This document shows, one piece after another, positions 54,554 through 64,000 of a stretch of 64,000 nucleotides of DNA. The position numbers were made by a program, and so were the translations under genes. The number at the start of each line of letters is the position of its first letter. The first letter of the stretch is position 1. The notes under the pieces are model-generated. The model had not been told where the DNA came from. It searched no databases and saw only the letters and a program-made list of their open reading frames with translations. Source of the DNA: Sphingomonas koreensis (GTDB lineage Bacteria; Pseudomonadota; Alphaproteobacteria; Sphingomonadales; Sphingomonadaceae); the NCBI RefSeq assembly GCF_002797435.1, contig NZ_PGEN01000001.1, forward strand, positions 682,001-746,000, in the 5' to 3' direction.

Positions 54554-56607
54554 CGCGTGAACACCCAGGAAACGGCGAGCGTCAGGCCGATCAGCATGAC
54601 GAACGCATAGCTATAGACGTAGCCCGACTGGAGCTTGCCGGTGAGGATGCTGCCGAACTTGACGACAGCCGCCGAGCCGTTCGGACCGAAGCGGTCGATC
54701 GTCCCCTCGTCGCCCTTCTTCCAGAAGATGCGGCCGAACCAGAAAGCGGGCTTCACGAAGAGCACGTTATAGAGCTCGTCGAAATACCATTTGTTGAGCA
54801 GGAACTTGTAGAGCAGCCCGAAGGTCGCGGTGAAGCGCGCAGGGATGCTGGGCGACTTAATGTACGCCACCCACGCCCCGAACAGACCGAGCAGCATCAC
54901 GATCGTTGCCGACAGCTTCACCCATAGCGGCACTTCGTGCATCGCGTGTGCGAGATGCTCGTCGAACGCGACGGCGCCCTTCCAGAAGATCTCGCCAGCC
55001 TCGGGCTGGATGAAGAACTTGTTGAAGGCGAAGCCGGCGAACACCGCGCCGACCGACAGGACCAGCAGCGGGACCAGCATCGGCAGCGGGCTTTCGTGCG
55101 GCTTGTAGCCGCCCGTGCCGTCGCCGTGATCCGCATGCGCATGATGATCGTCATGGGCATGCGCGTGATCGTCATGACCATGCGAGTCATGCCCATGCGA
55201 ATCGTGAATCGCGTGCTGGATATGCTCGGACTGGGTCCAGCGCGGCTTGCCCCAGAAGGTGAGGAACATCAGGCGCCAGCTGTAGAAGCTGGTGAGCAGC
55301 GCAGCGAACACGCCGACCCAGAAGGCACCCTGCCCGCCCCCGCCGGCGGCATAGGCCGCCTCGAGGATCGCGTCCTTCGAGTGGAAGCCGGCGAAGCCCG
55401 CATGCAGCCAGTAGATGCCGACGCCGGTGATCGCGAGCGTGCCCGCCATCATCGTCCAGAAGGTGACCGGGATATGTTTCCGCAGGCCGCCATAATAGCG
55501 CATGTCCTGCTCGTGGTGCATCGCGTGGATCACCGAGCCGGCACCCAGGAACAGCAGCGCCTTGAAGAAGGCGTGGGTGAACAGGTGGAACATCGCCGCG
55601 CCGTACATGCCGACGCCTGCGGCGAAGAACATGTAGCCGAGCTGCGAACAGGTCGAATAGGCGATGACGCGCTTGATGTCGGTCTGGGTCGTGCCCACCG
55701 TCGCGGCGAACAGGCAGGTCGCGGCACCGATGAAGGTGACGAAGCCTAGGGCCACCGGCGACTGTTCGAACAGTGGCGACAGGCGGCAGACCATGAACAC
55801 GCCCGCGGTGACCATCGTCGCCGCGTGGATCAGCGCCGACACCGGGGTCGGGCCTTCCATCGCGTCGGGCAACCAGGTGTGCAGGCCGAGCTGCGCCGAC
55901 TTCCCCATCGCGCCGATGAACAGCAGCAGGCAAAGCACGGTCAGCGTATCGAAGCGATAGCCGAGGAAGCCGATCGTGCTGCCGGCATGGCTGGGCGCGG
56001 CGGCGAGGATCTCGGGGATCGAGATCGTGCCGAACACCAGGAACACGCCGAAGATGCCGAGCATGAAGCCGAGATCGCCGACGCGGTTGACGACGAACGC
56101 CTTGATCGCGGCGGCATTGGCCGACGGCTTCTTGAACCAGAAGCCGATCAGCAGATAGCTCGCCAGACCGACGCCTTCCCAGCCGAAGAACATCTGAAGC
56201 AGATTGTCCGCGGTCACGAGCATCAGCATCGCGAAGGTGAAGAGCGAAAGGTAGGCGAAGAAGCGCGGCTGATCCGGGTCCTCTTCCATGTACGACCAGC
56301 TGTAGAGGTGGACCAGCGCCGAGACGCTCGTCACCACCACCAGCATCACCGCCGTCAGGCTGTCGACGCGCAACGCCCAGTCGACGTTGAGGCTACCCGA
56401 GTGCATCCAGGTCAGCACCTGGACCACCTGCGGCTCGGCCGTACCGCTGAGATAGGGGATGAAGGTCATCCAGCTCAGGATCGCGGCGACGAACAGGCCG
56501 CCGGTGGTGACGAGCTTCGGGAATGCCGTACCGAACGCGCGGTTGCTGAAACCAGCGACGATCGCTGCCAGCAGCGGCAGGAAAACGATGAAATGGATCG
56601 AAGACAT
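54550..56607 (-). CDS. nuoL: NADH-quinone oxidoreductase subunit L
   Basis: A 685-residue antiporter-like subunit with the long lateral helix at the C-terminus. It has [18 protein letters not shown], the conserved Lys in [19 protein letters not shown], and [18 protein letters not shown]. Between late helices lies a striking His/Asp loop (residues about 465-495, for example [18 protein letters not shown]). It overlaps nuoK by one base and nuoM by four. Confidence 0.97.
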   Translation of the reverse strand: MSSIHFIVFLPLLAAIVAGFSNRAFGTAFPKLVTTGGLFVAAILSWMTFIPYLSGTAEPQVVQVLTWMHSGSLNVDWALRVDSLTAVMLVVVTSVSALVHLYSWSYMEEDPDQPRFFAYLSLFTFAMLMLVTADNLLQMFFGWEGVGLASYLLIGFWFKKPSANAAAIKAFVVNRVGDLGFMLGIFGVFLVFGTISIPEILAAAPSHAGSTIGFLGYRFDTLTVLCLLLFIGAMGKSAQLGLHTWLPDAMEGPTPVSALIHAATMVTAGVFMVCRLSPLFEQSPVALGFVTFIGAATCLFAATVGTTQTDIKRVIAYSTCSQLGYMFFAAGVGMYGAAMFHLFTHAFFKALLFLGAGSVIHAMHHEQDMRYYGGLRKHIPVTFWTMMAGTLAITGVGIYWLHAGFAGFHSKDAILEAAYAAGGGGQGAFWVGVFAALLTSFYSWRLMFLTFWGKPRWTQSEHIQHAIHDSHGHDSHGHDDHAHAHDDHHAHADHGDGTGGYKPHESPLPMLVPLLVLSVGAVFAGFAFNKFFIQPEAGEIFWKGAVAFDEHLAHAMHEVPLWVKLSATIVMLLGLFGAWVAYIKSPSIPARFTATFGLLYKFLLNKWYFDELYNVLFVKPAFWFGRIFWKKGDEGTIDRFGPNGSAAVVKFGSILTGKLQSGYVYSYAFVMLIGLTLAVSWVFTR

Positions 56608-56912
56608 CAGCCCTTCATCCGATTGACGTCGTCGACCGAGATCGTGCCGCGGCCGCGGAAATAGATGACGAGGATGGCGAGCCCGATCGCGGCCTCACCC
56701 GCAGCGACGGTCAGTACGAACATCGCGAAGATCTGGCCGACCAGGTCGCCGAGATAGGACGAGAACGCCACCAGGTTGAGGTTTACCGAGAGCAGGATCA
56801 GCTCGATCGCCATCAGGATGACGATGAGGTTCTTGCGGTTCAGGAAGATGCCGAGCACCCCCATGGTGAACAGGATCGCGCTGACGACGAGGTAATGGGT
56901 CAGGCCGATCAC
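56607..56912 (-). CDS. nuoK: NADH-quinone oxidoreductase subunit K
   Basis: A 101-residue three-helix subunit. It has [20 protein letters not shown] with the functional Glu, [12 protein letters not shown], and [23 protein letters not shown] 56912 overlaps the nuoJ stop as GTGA and gives the exact family length. The 3' end touches nuoL (TGATG). Confidence 0.96.
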   Translation of the reverse strand: MIGLTHYLVVSAILFTMGVLGIFLNRKNLIVILMAIELILLSVNLNLVAFSSYLGDLVGQIFAMFVLTVAAGEAAIGLAILVIYFRGRGTISVDDVNRMKG

Positions 56913-57535
56913 AGCTCCACCCCCTGCCCGACGGGCTGATTGACCTTGCGGATGGCATCCTCCGAACGGCGATTGATCTGGCGCCAGACATTCTGCTTCA
57001 TCACGCCGCCGCGCTGGCGGTGGGTGAGGACGATCGCACCGATCATCGCGACGAGCAGGACGAAGCCGGCGGCCTCGAACACATAGAGATAACGGCTGTA
57101 GAGCAGCAGCCCCATCGCCTTGATGTTGGAAACCTGGCCCAGCGCAGTGCCTGCGTCGGTCGGTGCGATACGGTTGGCGAGATCGACGCCGCCCGCGCTC
57201 CACGCGCCGACGCCGATGATGACTTCAGCGAGCAGGACGACCGCGAGCGCAAGGCCGAACATCGCGTAGCGGACGAAGCCCGCACGCAGCTCGGCAAAGT
57301 CGATGTCGAGCATCATCACGACGAACAGGAACAGCACCGCGACCGCGCCGACATAGACGATGACGAGCAGCATCGCGATGAACTCGGCACCGGCAATGAC
57401 CATCAGGCCCGCGGCGTTGAAGAAGGCGAGGATCAGCCACAGCACCGAATGGACCGGGTTGCGCGAGCTGATCGTCATCGCGGCGGACAGAATGACCACC
57501 GCGGCGAACATGTAGAAGGCGATTGCTTGGATCAC
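56909..57535 (-). CDS. nuoJ: NADH-quinone oxidoreductase subunit J
   Basis: A 208-residue membrane subunit with five helices. Typical sequence: [20 protein letters not shown], then [20 protein letters not shown], the pi-bulge helix region of the quinone-linked channel. It follows nuoI after 29 bp and overlaps nuoK by four bases. Confidence 0.95.
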   Translation of the reverse strand: MIQAIAFYMFAAVVILSAAMTISSRNPVHSVLWLILAFFNAAGLMVIAGAEFIAMLLVIVYVGAVAVLFLFVVMMLDIDFAELRAGFVRYAMFGLALAVVLLAEVIIGVGAWSAGGVDLANRIAPTDAGTALGQVSNIKAMGLLLYSRYLYVFEAAGFVLLVAMIGAIVLTHRQRGGVMKQNVWRQINRRSEDAIRKVNQPVGQGVEL

Positions 57536-57564
57536 GGAATCATGTGCCCCTTTGGTGCGCGCGC

Positions 57565-58050
57565 TTACCGGTACGGTGCATCGGCGGCAAGGTTCGCGGC
57601 GATCGCGCGCTCCCAGCGGTCGCCATTCTCGAGCAGCTTTTCCTTGTGGTAGATCAGCTCCTCACGGGTTTCGGTCGCGAACTCGAAATTCGGTCCCTCG
57701 ACGATGGCATCGACCGGGCAGGCCTCCTGGCACAGGCCGCAATAGATGCACTTGGTCATGTCGATGTCGTAGCGCGTGGTGCGGCGGCTGCCGTCCTCAC
57801 GCGGTTCGGCCTCGATCGTGATCGCCAGCGCCGGGCAGATCGCCTCGCACAGCTTGCACGCGATGCAGCGCTCCTCGCCATTTGGATAACGGCGCAGCGC
57901 ATGCTCACCGCGGAAGCGGGGCGAGATCGGGTTCTTCTCGTACGGATAGTTGATCGTCGCCTTGGGCTTGAAGAAATACTTCAAGGTGAGGGCATGCGCC
58001 TTCACGAACTCCCACAGGGTGAACGAACGGACGAGTTGGGCGACGCTCAT
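57565..58050 (-). CDS. nuoI: NADH-quinone oxidoreductase subunit I
   Basis: A 161-residue peripheral-arm subunit carrying two 4Fe-4S clusters. The two motifs are [16 protein letters not shown] and [20 protein letters not shown]. It passes electrons from NuoG toward the quinone site. ATG 58050 overlaps the nuoH stop by four bases. Confidence 0.97.
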   Translation of the reverse strand: MSVAQLVRSFTLWEFVKAHALTLKYFFKPKATINYPYEKNPISPRFRGEHALRRYPNGEERCIACKLCEAICPALAITIEAEPREDGSRRTTRYDIDMTKCIYCGLCQEACPVDAIVEGPNFEFATETREELIYHKEKLLENGDRWERAIAANLAADAPYR

Positions 58051-59102
58051 GCGGGGACTCCAACGCGGGTAAGCATGAGATACCCGGAAACGAGGAACAC
58101 GAAGATCAGCGACAGCGGCAGGAAGATCTTCCAGCCCAGGCGCATCAGCTGGTCGTAGCGGAAGCGCGGGACGGTGGCCTTCACCCAGCTGAAGCAGAAG
58201 AAGAAGAACAGGATCTTGGCGAACAGCCAGATGATGCCCGGCACCATGTACAGCGGTGCCCAGTCGATCGGAGGCAGATAGCCGCCCCAGAACAGCACCG
58301 CGTTGAGCGTGCACATCAGGATGACGTTGGCGTACTCGCCCAGCCAATAGAGCGCGAAGGCCATCGACGAATATTCGGTCTGGTAGCCCGCGACGAGTTC
58401 CGATTCCGCCTCGGTCAGGTCGAACGGGGCGCGGCCGGTCTCGGCCAATGCCGAGATGAAGAACACCACCGCCATCGGGAACAGCAGCGGGTTGAAGCCG
58501 AAGCCATTGAGCAGGCCGAGGACATGGCCCTGCTGCGCATCGACGATGCCCGACAGGTTGAAGGTGCCGGCCCACAGCACCACCGCGATCAGCACGAAGC
58601 CGATCGAGACTTCGTAGCTGACCATCTGCGCCGCGGCGCGGATGGCCGAGTAGAAGGGGTATTTCGAGTTGGACGCCCAGCCCGCGAGGATGATGCCGTA
58701 GACGCCGAGCGACGAGGCGGCGAGGATGTAGAGCAGGCCGACATTGATGTTCGACAGCACCACGCCCGCCTGGAACGGCACCACCGCCCACACGATCAGC
58801 GCGACGGTGAAGGTGATGATCGGCGCGAGGAGGAACAGGCCCTTGTTCGCGCTCGACGGGATGATGGTTTCCTGAAGGAAAACCTTGAGCCCGTCGGCGA
58901 AGGACTGGAGCAGGCCGAGCGGGCCGACGACGTTGGGACCGCGGCGCAGCGCGATCGCCGCCCAGATCTTGCGGTCGGCATAGATGATCATCGCCACCGC
59001 CAGCATCAGCGGCAGCGCGATCAGCAGGATGCCCGCGATCGTCGCGACGAACCACGCCCATTCGAAGGGCAGGCCGAAAATGTTCTGGAAGAAAGCGGTC
59101 AC
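58047..59102 (-). CDS. nuoH: NADH-quinone oxidoreductase subunit H
   Basis: A 351-residue quinone-site membrane subunit. Blocks: [35 protein letters not shown], then [23 protein letters not shown] 59102 overlaps the nuoG stop as GTGA; a longer upstream frame was rejected because it lies inside nuoG. Confidence 0.97.
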   Translation of the reverse strand: MTAFFQNIFGLPFEWAWFVATIAGILLIALPLMLAVAMIIYADRKIWAAIALRRGPNVVGPLGLLQSFADGLKVFLQETIIPSSANKGLFLLAPIITFTVALIVWAVVPFQAGVVLSNINVGLLYILAASSLGVYGIILAGWASNSKYPFYSAIRAAAQMVSYEVSIGFVLIAVVLWAGTFNLSGIVDAQQGHVLGLLNGFGFNPLLFPMAVVFFISALAETGRAPFDLTEAESELVAGYQTEYSSMAFALYWLGEYANVILMCTLNAVLFWGGYLPPIDWAPLYMVPGIIWLFAKILFFFFCFSWVKATVPRFRYDQLMRLGWKIFLPLSLIFVFLVSGYLMLTRVGVPA

Positions 59103-61105
59103 TCTGCGGCCTCCGCGAAGTCCTGGCCGTGGATCAGTTCGGCCGAGCAACGCTGCATCGTCGGCGAGGCGCGGCAGATGGCGTTGGTAAGGTAGAAGTC
59201 GGCGATCGGGTACGCCACTTCGCCCGAGCCGTTGGCGTCGAGCGCCGGCGGGTTCCAGTCGAAGCTGGCAAGCCCCTCTTCACCCAGCGCAGGGGTATCG
59301 GCGGCCATCGCGGCGCGGAGCTGCTCGAACGTATCGAACGGCAGCGTCTTGCCGAGCTTTTCCGAGAGCGCGCGCAGGATCGTCCAGTCCTCACGGGCGT
59401 CGCCCGGCGCGAACACGGCCTTGTCGCCGCGCTGCACGCGCCCCTCGAGATTGACGTAGGTTCCGGCCTTTTCGGCATAGGTGGCGCCGGGCAGGATAAC
59501 GTCGGCGGCGTGCGCGCCCTTGTCGCCGTGATGGCCGATATAGACGTTGAAGCTGTTGGCGAACTTCGAGAAATCGACCTCGTCGGCGCCGAGGAAGAAG
59601 GTGAGCTTCGGCTCCGCCGCGACGATGTCGGCGATACCGCCGGGCATCGCAAAGCCGAGCATCAGGCCGCCCATGCGGCTCGCCGCCATGTGCAGCACGT
59701 TGAAGCCGTTCCAGCCTTCACGGACGAGGTTGAGCTTCTTGGCGAGCGCGAGCGCCGCGCCATGGCCGTTCTTGAGTGCGGCGCCGCCAAGGATGATCAT
59801 CGGGCGCTGAGCGTCCTTGAACGCGTCGGCCGCGGCCTTGGGCAGCTTGCCGAGCAGCGACAGGTCGTTGCCGAGCCATTCGACCTTGTAGGTGAGGTCG
59901 GTTTCGGGGCCGATCGCGAAGACCTTGGCGCCCTTCTTGATCGCCTTGCGCACGCGGGTGTTCACCAGCGGCGCTTCCCAGCGCAGATTGGTGCCGACGA
60001 GCAGGACGACGTCCGCCTCCTCGACCCCTGCGATGGTGGTGTTGAAGTTGACCGCGGCCATATTGCTGGCGTCATATGCCATGCCGGTCTGGCGGCCTTC
60101 GAGAAGGTCCGAGGCGAACGACTTGACCAGCGCCTTGGCGGCGAAGATCGTCTCGCAATCGAGCAGGTCGCCATGGATCGCGGCGACCTTGTCCCCTGCC
60201 CCGGCTGCGGCGACCGCGATCGCCGAGAAGGCTTCGTCCCAGCTCGCTTCGACCAGCTTGCCGTCACGGCGGACATAGGGCTTGTCGAGGCGGCGGAAGC
60301 TCAAGCCATCGACATGGTGGCGCGTCTTGTCGTGCGCCCACTCCTCGTTCACGTCTTCGTTGATCCGCGGCAGCGCGCGCAGCACGCCGCGGCCGCGGCT
60401 GTCGATGCGGATGTTGGTGCCGACCGCGTCCATCACGTCGATCGCGAGGGTCTTTTTGAGCTCCCACGGCCGCGCCTCGAAGGCATAGGGCTTGGAGGTC
60501 AGCGCACCCACCGGGCAGAGGTCGACGACGTTGCCCGACAGCTCCGAGGTGACCGCCTTTTCGAGGTACGACGTGATCTGCATGTTCTCGCCGCGATAGA
60601 TCGCGCCGATCTCTTCCACGCCCGCCACTTCCTCGGCGAAGCGCACGCAGCGGGTGCACTGGATGCAGCGGGTCATCACCGTCTTGACGATGGGACCCAT
60701 ATACTTTTCGGTCACCGCGCGCTTGTTCTCAGTGTAGCGGCTGTGGCCACGCCCGTAGGCGATCGACTGGTCCTGCAGGTCGCACTCGCCGCCCTGATCG
60801 CAGATCGGGCAATCGAGCGGATGGTTGATCAGCAGGAACTCCATCACGCCCTCGCGCGCGGCCTTCACCATCGCGCTGTCGGTGCGGATTTCCTGATTGT
60901 CGGCGGCGGGAAGCGCGCACGACGCCTGGGGCTTGGGCGGCCCCGGCTTCACCTCGACCAGGCACATGCGGCAATTGCCGGCAATGCTCAGCCGCTCATG
61001 ATAGCAGAAACGCGGGATTTCCTTGCCGGCAGCCTCGCACGCCTGCAACACTGTGGCGCCTGCGGGGACTTCGACTGCGATCCCGTCTACGGTAACCTTG
61101 GGCAT
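59099..61105 (-). CDS. nuoG: NADH-quinone oxidoreductase subunit G
   Basis: A 668-residue iron-sulfur subunit. The 2Fe-2S ligands are in the N-terminal ferredoxin domain ([20 protein letters not shown]). The His/Cys-ligated cluster is in [20 protein letters not shown]. The next cluster has [15 protein letters not shown] molybdopterin-oxidoreductase-like domain without cofactor follows. Its ATG overlaps the nuoF stop by one base (TAATG). Confidence 0.97.
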   Translation of the reverse strand: MPKVTVDGIAVEVPAGATVLQACEAAGKEIPRFCYHERLSIAGNCRMCLVEVKPGPPKPQASCALPAADNQEIRTDSAMVKAAREGVMEFLLINHPLDCPICDQGGECDLQDQSIAYGRGHSRYTENKRAVTEKYMGPIVKTVMTRCIQCTRCVRFAEEVAGVEEIGAIYRGENMQITSYLEKAVTSELSGNVVDLCPVGALTSKPYAFEARPWELKKTLAIDVMDAVGTNIRIDSRGRGVLRALPRINEDVNEEWAHDKTRHHVDGLSFRRLDKPYVRRDGKLVEASWDEAFSAIAVAAAGAGDKVAAIHGDLLDCETIFAAKALVKSFASDLLEGRQTGMAYDASNMAAVNFNTTIAGVEEADVVLLVGTNLRWEAPLVNTRVRKAIKKGAKVFAIGPETDLTYKVEWLGNDLSLLGKLPKAAADAFKDAQRPMIILGGAALKNGHGAALALAKKLNLVREGWNGFNVLHMAASRMGGLMLGFAMPGGIADIVAAEPKLTFFLGADEVDFSKFANSFNVYIGHHGDKGAHAADVILPGATYAEKAGTYVNLEGRVQRGDKAVFAPGDAREDWTILRALSEKLGKTLPFDTFEQLRAAMAADTPALGEEGLASFDWNPPALDANGSGEVAYPIADFYLTNAICRASPTMQRCSAELIHGQDFAEAAE

Positions 61106-62409
61106 TACTCTGCTGCCTCTTGCATCGTGCTCAGCCCGCCACCCTGCTTCTCGAGGATGCGGCGCTCCATCTCGGGCCGGAAGTGCTTGATCAGCCCCTG
61201 GATCGGCCATGCTGCCGCGTCGCCGAGCGCGCAGATGGTGTGGCCTTCGACCTGCTTGGTGACGTTGAACAGCGTATCGATCTCGCTGATGTCGGCGTCG
61301 CCGGTGCGCAGCCGCTCCATCACGCGCCACATCCAGCCGGTGCCCTCACGGCACGGCGTGCACTGGCCGCAGCTCTCATGCTTGTAGAAGTAGGAGATGC
61401 GGCTGATCGCCTTCACGATGTCGGTGGACTTGTCCATCACGATCACCGCCGCGGTGCCGAGGCCCGAGCCGACCGCCTTGAGGCCGTCGAAATCCATCGG
61501 CGCGTCCATGATCTGCGCCGCCGGAACCAGCGGTACCGATGAGCCGCCGGGAATCACCGCGAGGAGATTGTCCCAGCCGCCGCGGATGCCGCCGCAATGC
61601 TTCTCGATCAGCTCGCGGAACGGGATGCTCATCGCTTCCTCGACCACGCAGGGCTTTTCGACATGGCCGCTGATCTGGAACAGCTTGGTGCCGCGGTTAT
61701 TCTCGTTGCCGAAGCTGGCGAACCATTCGGGCGAGCGGCGCAGGATCGTCGGCGCGACCGCGATCGATTCGACGTTGTTGACCGTGGTCGGGCAACCATA
61801 GAGGCCAGCGCCCGCCGGGAACGGGGGCTTGAGGCGCGGCTGGCCCTTCTTGCCTTCCAGGCTCTCGATCATCGCGGTCTCTTCGCCGCAGATATACGCG
61901 CCCGCGCCGCGATGGCAGAAGACGTCGAAGTCATAGCCCGAGCCGCAGGCATTCTTGCCCAGCAGGCCGGCGGCATAGGCTTCCTCGATCGCCGCGAACA
62001 GCGTCTGCGCCTCGCGGATATATTCGCCGCGGATGTAGATATACGCGGCGCGCGCGCGCATCGCGAAGCCCGCGACCAGCGCGCCTTCGAGCAGCAGATG
62101 CGGGTCGTGGCGGATGATCTCGCGATCCTTGCACGACCCCGGCTCGGACTCGTCGGCGTTGATGACGAGGAAGCTGGGGCGTTCGGGCGTCGGGTTCTTG
62201 GGCATGAAGGACCATTTCATGCCGGTGGGGAAGCCCGCGCCGCCGCGGCCGCGCAGGCCCGACGCCTTGATCTTCTCGATGATCGTATCGGGACCGAGTT
62301 CGAGCAGCTTCTTGGTATTGTCCCACGCGCCACGCTTGATGGCGGCATCGAGGGTCCACGGCTGATAGCCGTAGAGATTGGTGAAGATGCGATCCTTGTC
62401 AGCGAGCAC
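61105..62409 (-). CDS. nuoF: NADH-quinone oxidoreductase subunit F
   Basis: A 434-residue NADH- and FMN-binding subunit. It has [18 protein letters not shown] for [41 protein letters not shown], and the 4Fe-4S motif [15 protein letters not shown] with a distal Cys. The start is GTG 62409, directly after the stop of the 56-aa gene (TAAGTG). Confidence 0.97.
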   Translation of the reverse strand: MLADKDRIFTNLYGYQPWTLDAAIKRGAWDNTKKLLELGPDTIIEKIKASGLRGRGGAGFPTGMKWSFMPKNPTPERPSFLVINADESEPGSCKDREIIRHDPHLLLEGALVAGFAMRARAAYIYIRGEYIREAQTLFAAIEEAYAAGLLGKNACGSGYDFDVFCHRGAGAYICGEETAMIESLEGKKGQPRLKPPFPAGAGLYGCPTTVNNVESIAVAPTILRRSPEWFASFGNENNRGTKLFQISGHVEKPCVVEEAMSIPFRELIEKHCGGIRGGWDNLLAVIPGGSSVPLVPAAQIMDAPMDFDGLKAVGSGLGTAAVIVMDKSTDIVKAISRISYFYKHESCGQCTPCREGTGWMWRVMERLRTGDADISEIDTLFNVTKQVEGHTICALGDAAAWPIQGLIKHFRPEMERRILEKQGGGLSTMQEAAE

Positions 62410-62580
62410 TTACTTCGGGCCCCCGATACGCTTGTTGTCCTGAACCGCGAGGTACACGGCCACGCCGACGCCGATCAGCAGCAGCGGAATGAAGAGCTTG
62501 ACGGCGAGCTTCAGCACCCAGCCGAGCACGACGATACCGCCGATGATCGCGAGGATCGTGATGAGCGTGTTCTTGTTCAT
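62410..62580 (-). CDS. small membrane protein within the nuo operon (56 aa)
   Basis: A 56-residue protein, MNKNTLITILAIIGGIVVLG and onward, with two adjacent hydrophobic stretches and a polar end (VQDNKRIGGPK). It is packed between nuoE and nuoF with no gap before nuoF, so the two are translationally linked. I recognise no family. It could be a lineage-specific accessory or assembly peptide of complex I; that is inference from position only. Confidence 0.78.
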   Translation of the reverse strand: MNKNTLITILAIIGGIVVLGWVLKLAVKLFIPLLLIGVGVAVYLAVQDNKRIGGPK

Positions 62581-62583
62581 GCC

Positions 62584-62760
62584 TTATGCTCCCGGACCAG
62601 AGGCGCCGGACTTGCCCGACGGAAGGAGGCGAAGCGCGCCGAACAGGACGGCGAGGATCAGCCAGACGATCCAGTTCCCGCCCTGCAGGAATTTGAGGGC
62701 CGCCAGCATCAGGAAGATGATGGCGATGACCGGCAGGCTCTTCTTGACCGGATCCGGCAT
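62584..62760 (-). CDS. small membrane protein within the nuo operon (58 aa)
   Basis: A 58-residue protein beginning MPDPVKKSLPVIAIIFLMLA, with a second hydrophobic segment NWIVWLILAVLFGALRLL. Its ATG overlaps the nuoE stop by one base (TGATG) and it ends 3 bp before the next small gene. The tight packing argues for a real gene. Function is unknown. Confidence 0.78.
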   Translation of the reverse strand: MPDPVKKSLPVIAIIFLMLAALKFLQGGNWIVWLILAVLFGALRLLPSGKSGASGPGA

Positions 62761-63428
62761 CACCACTCCCCTCGATAGTCGTGGTTGGCCTTGACCATTT
62801 CCTTGAGGGTGGTCGGCCCGCCGACCGGCTCGACGGTGTGGCGGCCCGGCTCCTGCGTGCCCGTCTTGGGCTGCTGTCCGCTGGCCAGCGCGTCGAGGAT
62901 CGCGACGGTGCGGTCGTAATCCAGATCCTCGTAATTGTCGTCGTTGATCTGGACCATCGGCGCCGACGCGCAATTGCCCATGCACTCGACCTCGGTCAGC
63001 GTGAACAGGCCGTCGGGCGTGGTCTTGCCCTTGGCCATGCCGCGGTTCTTGCACGCGGCGAAGACATCGTCCGACCCGCGCAGCCAGCATGGCGTCGTGC
63101 CGCACACCTGGACATGGTACTTACCGACCGGGTGCAGATTGAACATGGTGTAGAAGGTCGCGACCTCCAGCACGCGGATCACCGCAAGGTCGAGCTCCTT
63201 CGCGACGAACTCGATCACCGGGATCGGCAGCCACCCCTGCGTATCCGTCTCCGCCCCGACCTGACGCTGGGCGAGGTCGAGATAGGGGATGGTGCAGCTC
63301 TGCTGCCGCCCCTCTGGATAGCGCGCGCGGATGGTCTTCGCCTTCTCGGCGTTTTCCGCGGTCCACGCGAAGCTACCCCAGCGTGCGCGGAGTTCCGGCG
63401 TGTCTTCGATTGCGTTTGCGTCGGCCAT
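62760..63428 (-). CDS. nuoE: NADH-quinone oxidoreductase subunit E
   Basis: A 222-residue thioredoxin-fold subunit with one 2Fe-2S cluster. The ligands appear as CGTTPCWLRGSDDV and later ECMGNCASAPMVQIND. The helical N-terminus has KAKTIRARYPEGRQQSCTIP. Its ATG overlaps the stop of the upstream NTF2-like gene by one base (TAATG). Confidence 0.96.
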   Translation of the reverse strand: MADANAIEDTPELRARWGSFAWTAENAEKAKTIRARYPEGRQQSCTIPYLDLAQRQVGAETDTQGWLPIPVIEFVAKELDLAVIRVLEVATFYTMFNLHPVGKYHVQVCGTTPCWLRGSDDVFAACKNRGMAKGKTTPDGLFTLTEVECMGNCASAPMVQINDDNYEDLDYDRTVAILDALASGQQPKTGTQEPGRHTVEPVGGPTTLKEMVKANHDYRGEW

Positions 63429-63796
63429 TAGCGGATGAACTCCACGCGGCTCACTCTGTCGCCGCTGAAGGTGTAGATGGACATGACCTCGAACTGCTCG
63501 CCATCAGGCGCGCGCGAGACCGTTTCGTGGAGCAGCACCGTCTCGCCCAGCTCATAGCTGGCGAGGATCTCGGCGCGGTTCTGCGGGAACTGGGCGAACA
63601 TCGCCTTGAGGCCCGAGCGGACGCCTTCCTTCCCTTCACGCAGCACCGCACCGCGATAGCCCGCTTCACAGGCATCGTCGGTCATCAGCGCGACATAGGC
63701 GTCGGCGTCCTGCGCGTTGTAATGCGCGATCATTTCGTGCGCGGTGGCGATGCGGGTGCTCACGGGGGCATCTTGGAGAGTGAGAGAGTCAGCCAT
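63428..63796 (-). CDS. NTF2-like (SnoaL/ketosteroid isomerase fold) protein in the nuo operon
   Basis: A 122-residue protein with an NTF2-like pattern: IATAHEMIAHYNAQDADAYV, ALMTDDACEAGYRGAV, then GLKAMFAQFPQNRAEIL and a beta-sheet C-terminus. No catalytic pair can be assigned with confidence. It is coupled to nuoE by a 1-bp overlap. ATG 63796 (MADSLTLQ) is preferred over an ATG ten codons upstream. Its role in complex I, if any, is unknown. Confidence 0.82.
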   Translation of the reverse strand: MADSLTLQDAPVSTRIATAHEMIAHYNAQDADAYVALMTDDACEAGYRGAVLREGKEGVRSGLKAMFAQFPQNRAEILASYELGETVLLHETVSRAPDGEQFEVMSIYTFSGDRVSRVEFIR

Positions 63797-64000
63797 TCGC
63801 GCCGCCAGCAGCTTTGTCGTTGGCACACTGAGCGACTACCGCGACACTGACCGTCAGTAGAAACATCACAAGAAATGGTGCCCCGACCACCCAAGACAAC
63901 CAATTCCGATGCGGTGCAAGAACGTCGGCTGCAGCGAATGCGCCAACTCCAGCGAGCATCCACAAGCCGCCGTGATCGCGAACAACCGTCACGCCAGCCA
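63789..64000 (-). CDS. putative small membrane protein, possibly partial at the right edge
   Basis: The frame is open to the window edge. From a GTG at 63992 it encodes 67 residues with two hydrophobic helices (LWMLAGVGAFAAADVLAP and then LSWVVGAPFLVMFLLTVSV). It overlaps the NTF2-like gene start by 8 bp. A start beyond the window is possible. I do not recognise it. Confidence 0.55.
   Translation of the reverse strand, partial: AGVTVVRDHGGLWMLAGVGAFAAADVLAPHRNWLSWVVGAPFLVMFLLTVSVAVVAQCANDKAAGGANG

Noticed and set aside
59129..61387. 750-codon frame opposite nuoG
   Set aside because: Shadow of nuoG, which carries all Fe-S ligands.

Overview
The window looks like chromosome of a Sphingomonas-like alphaproteobacterium (Sphingomonadaceae). 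The DNA is GC-rich, and several gene neighbourhoods are typical of the group: a ChpT phosphotransferase, a second-type RpoH sigma factor, a nuo cluster running into birA-coaX-rnj-DUF1467, DUF1244, and sites that match the EcfG general-stress promoter (GGAAC-N17-CGTT). No prophage, insertion sequence, CRISPR array or rRNA operon is visible.

Layout. 1-9.5 kb is housekeeping: the start of pcm, tRNA-Cys, rmuC, def, recR, fmt-truA, an rRNA-uracil methyltransferase, the NAD(P)HX repair enzyme and a cell-wall amidase. 9.6-14.7 kb is a compact minus-strand chemotaxis operon, cheA-cheW-cheY-cheB-cheR, with no receptor gene. 14.8-20.2 kb holds an oxidoreductase, chpT, a serine hydrolase, an HxlR regulator divergent from a short-chain dehydrogenase, a small stress-type membrane peptide, a group III globin and a JAMM peptidase. 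20.2-25.2 kb holds rluD, rpoH, mtgA, ybaB and dnaX.

25.3-35.6 kb is the variable part. It contains a terminase-like HTH protein of unknown role, a repeat-rich 356-bp spacer, a DUF433 antitoxin whose DUF5615 toxin is cut off after about eight codons, and directly after the cut an AT-richer two-gene module: an ImmA/IrrE metalloprotease overlapping a divergent class III nucleotide-cyclase-like protein. Then come uvrA, carrying an in-frame palindromic repeat insertion, and a type IIG/ISP-like restriction-methylation gene broken by one amber codon. The protease-cyclase pair is the best candidate for an undescribed system, possibly defence, but that role is inference only.

35.6-42.2 kb has two secreted hydrolases (beta-lactamase-fold and penicillin-acylase), then a minus-strand operon of DUF350, a DUF1190-like lipoprotein, a glutathionylspermidine-synthase-like ATP-grasp ligase with a premature stop, and a K+ channel. 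This resembles E. coli yjfL-yjfM-yjfC. 42.3-47.8 kb holds pyk, a HAD phosphatase, rpmJ, a lipoprotein, an M14 peptidase and a GNAT enzyme. 47.9-64 kb is one long minus-strand cluster: (an NTF2-like gene and a membrane peptide)-nuoE-two tiny membrane proteins-nuoFGHIJKLMN-birA-coaX-rnj-DUF1467. Most of its junctions overlap or nearly touch, which implies translational coupling; nuoA-D should lie beyond the right edge.

Many junctions elsewhere are also 1-4 bp overlaps. Three kinds of dispersed palindromic repeat occur between or inside genes, and two otherwise intact genes carry single in-frame stop codons.
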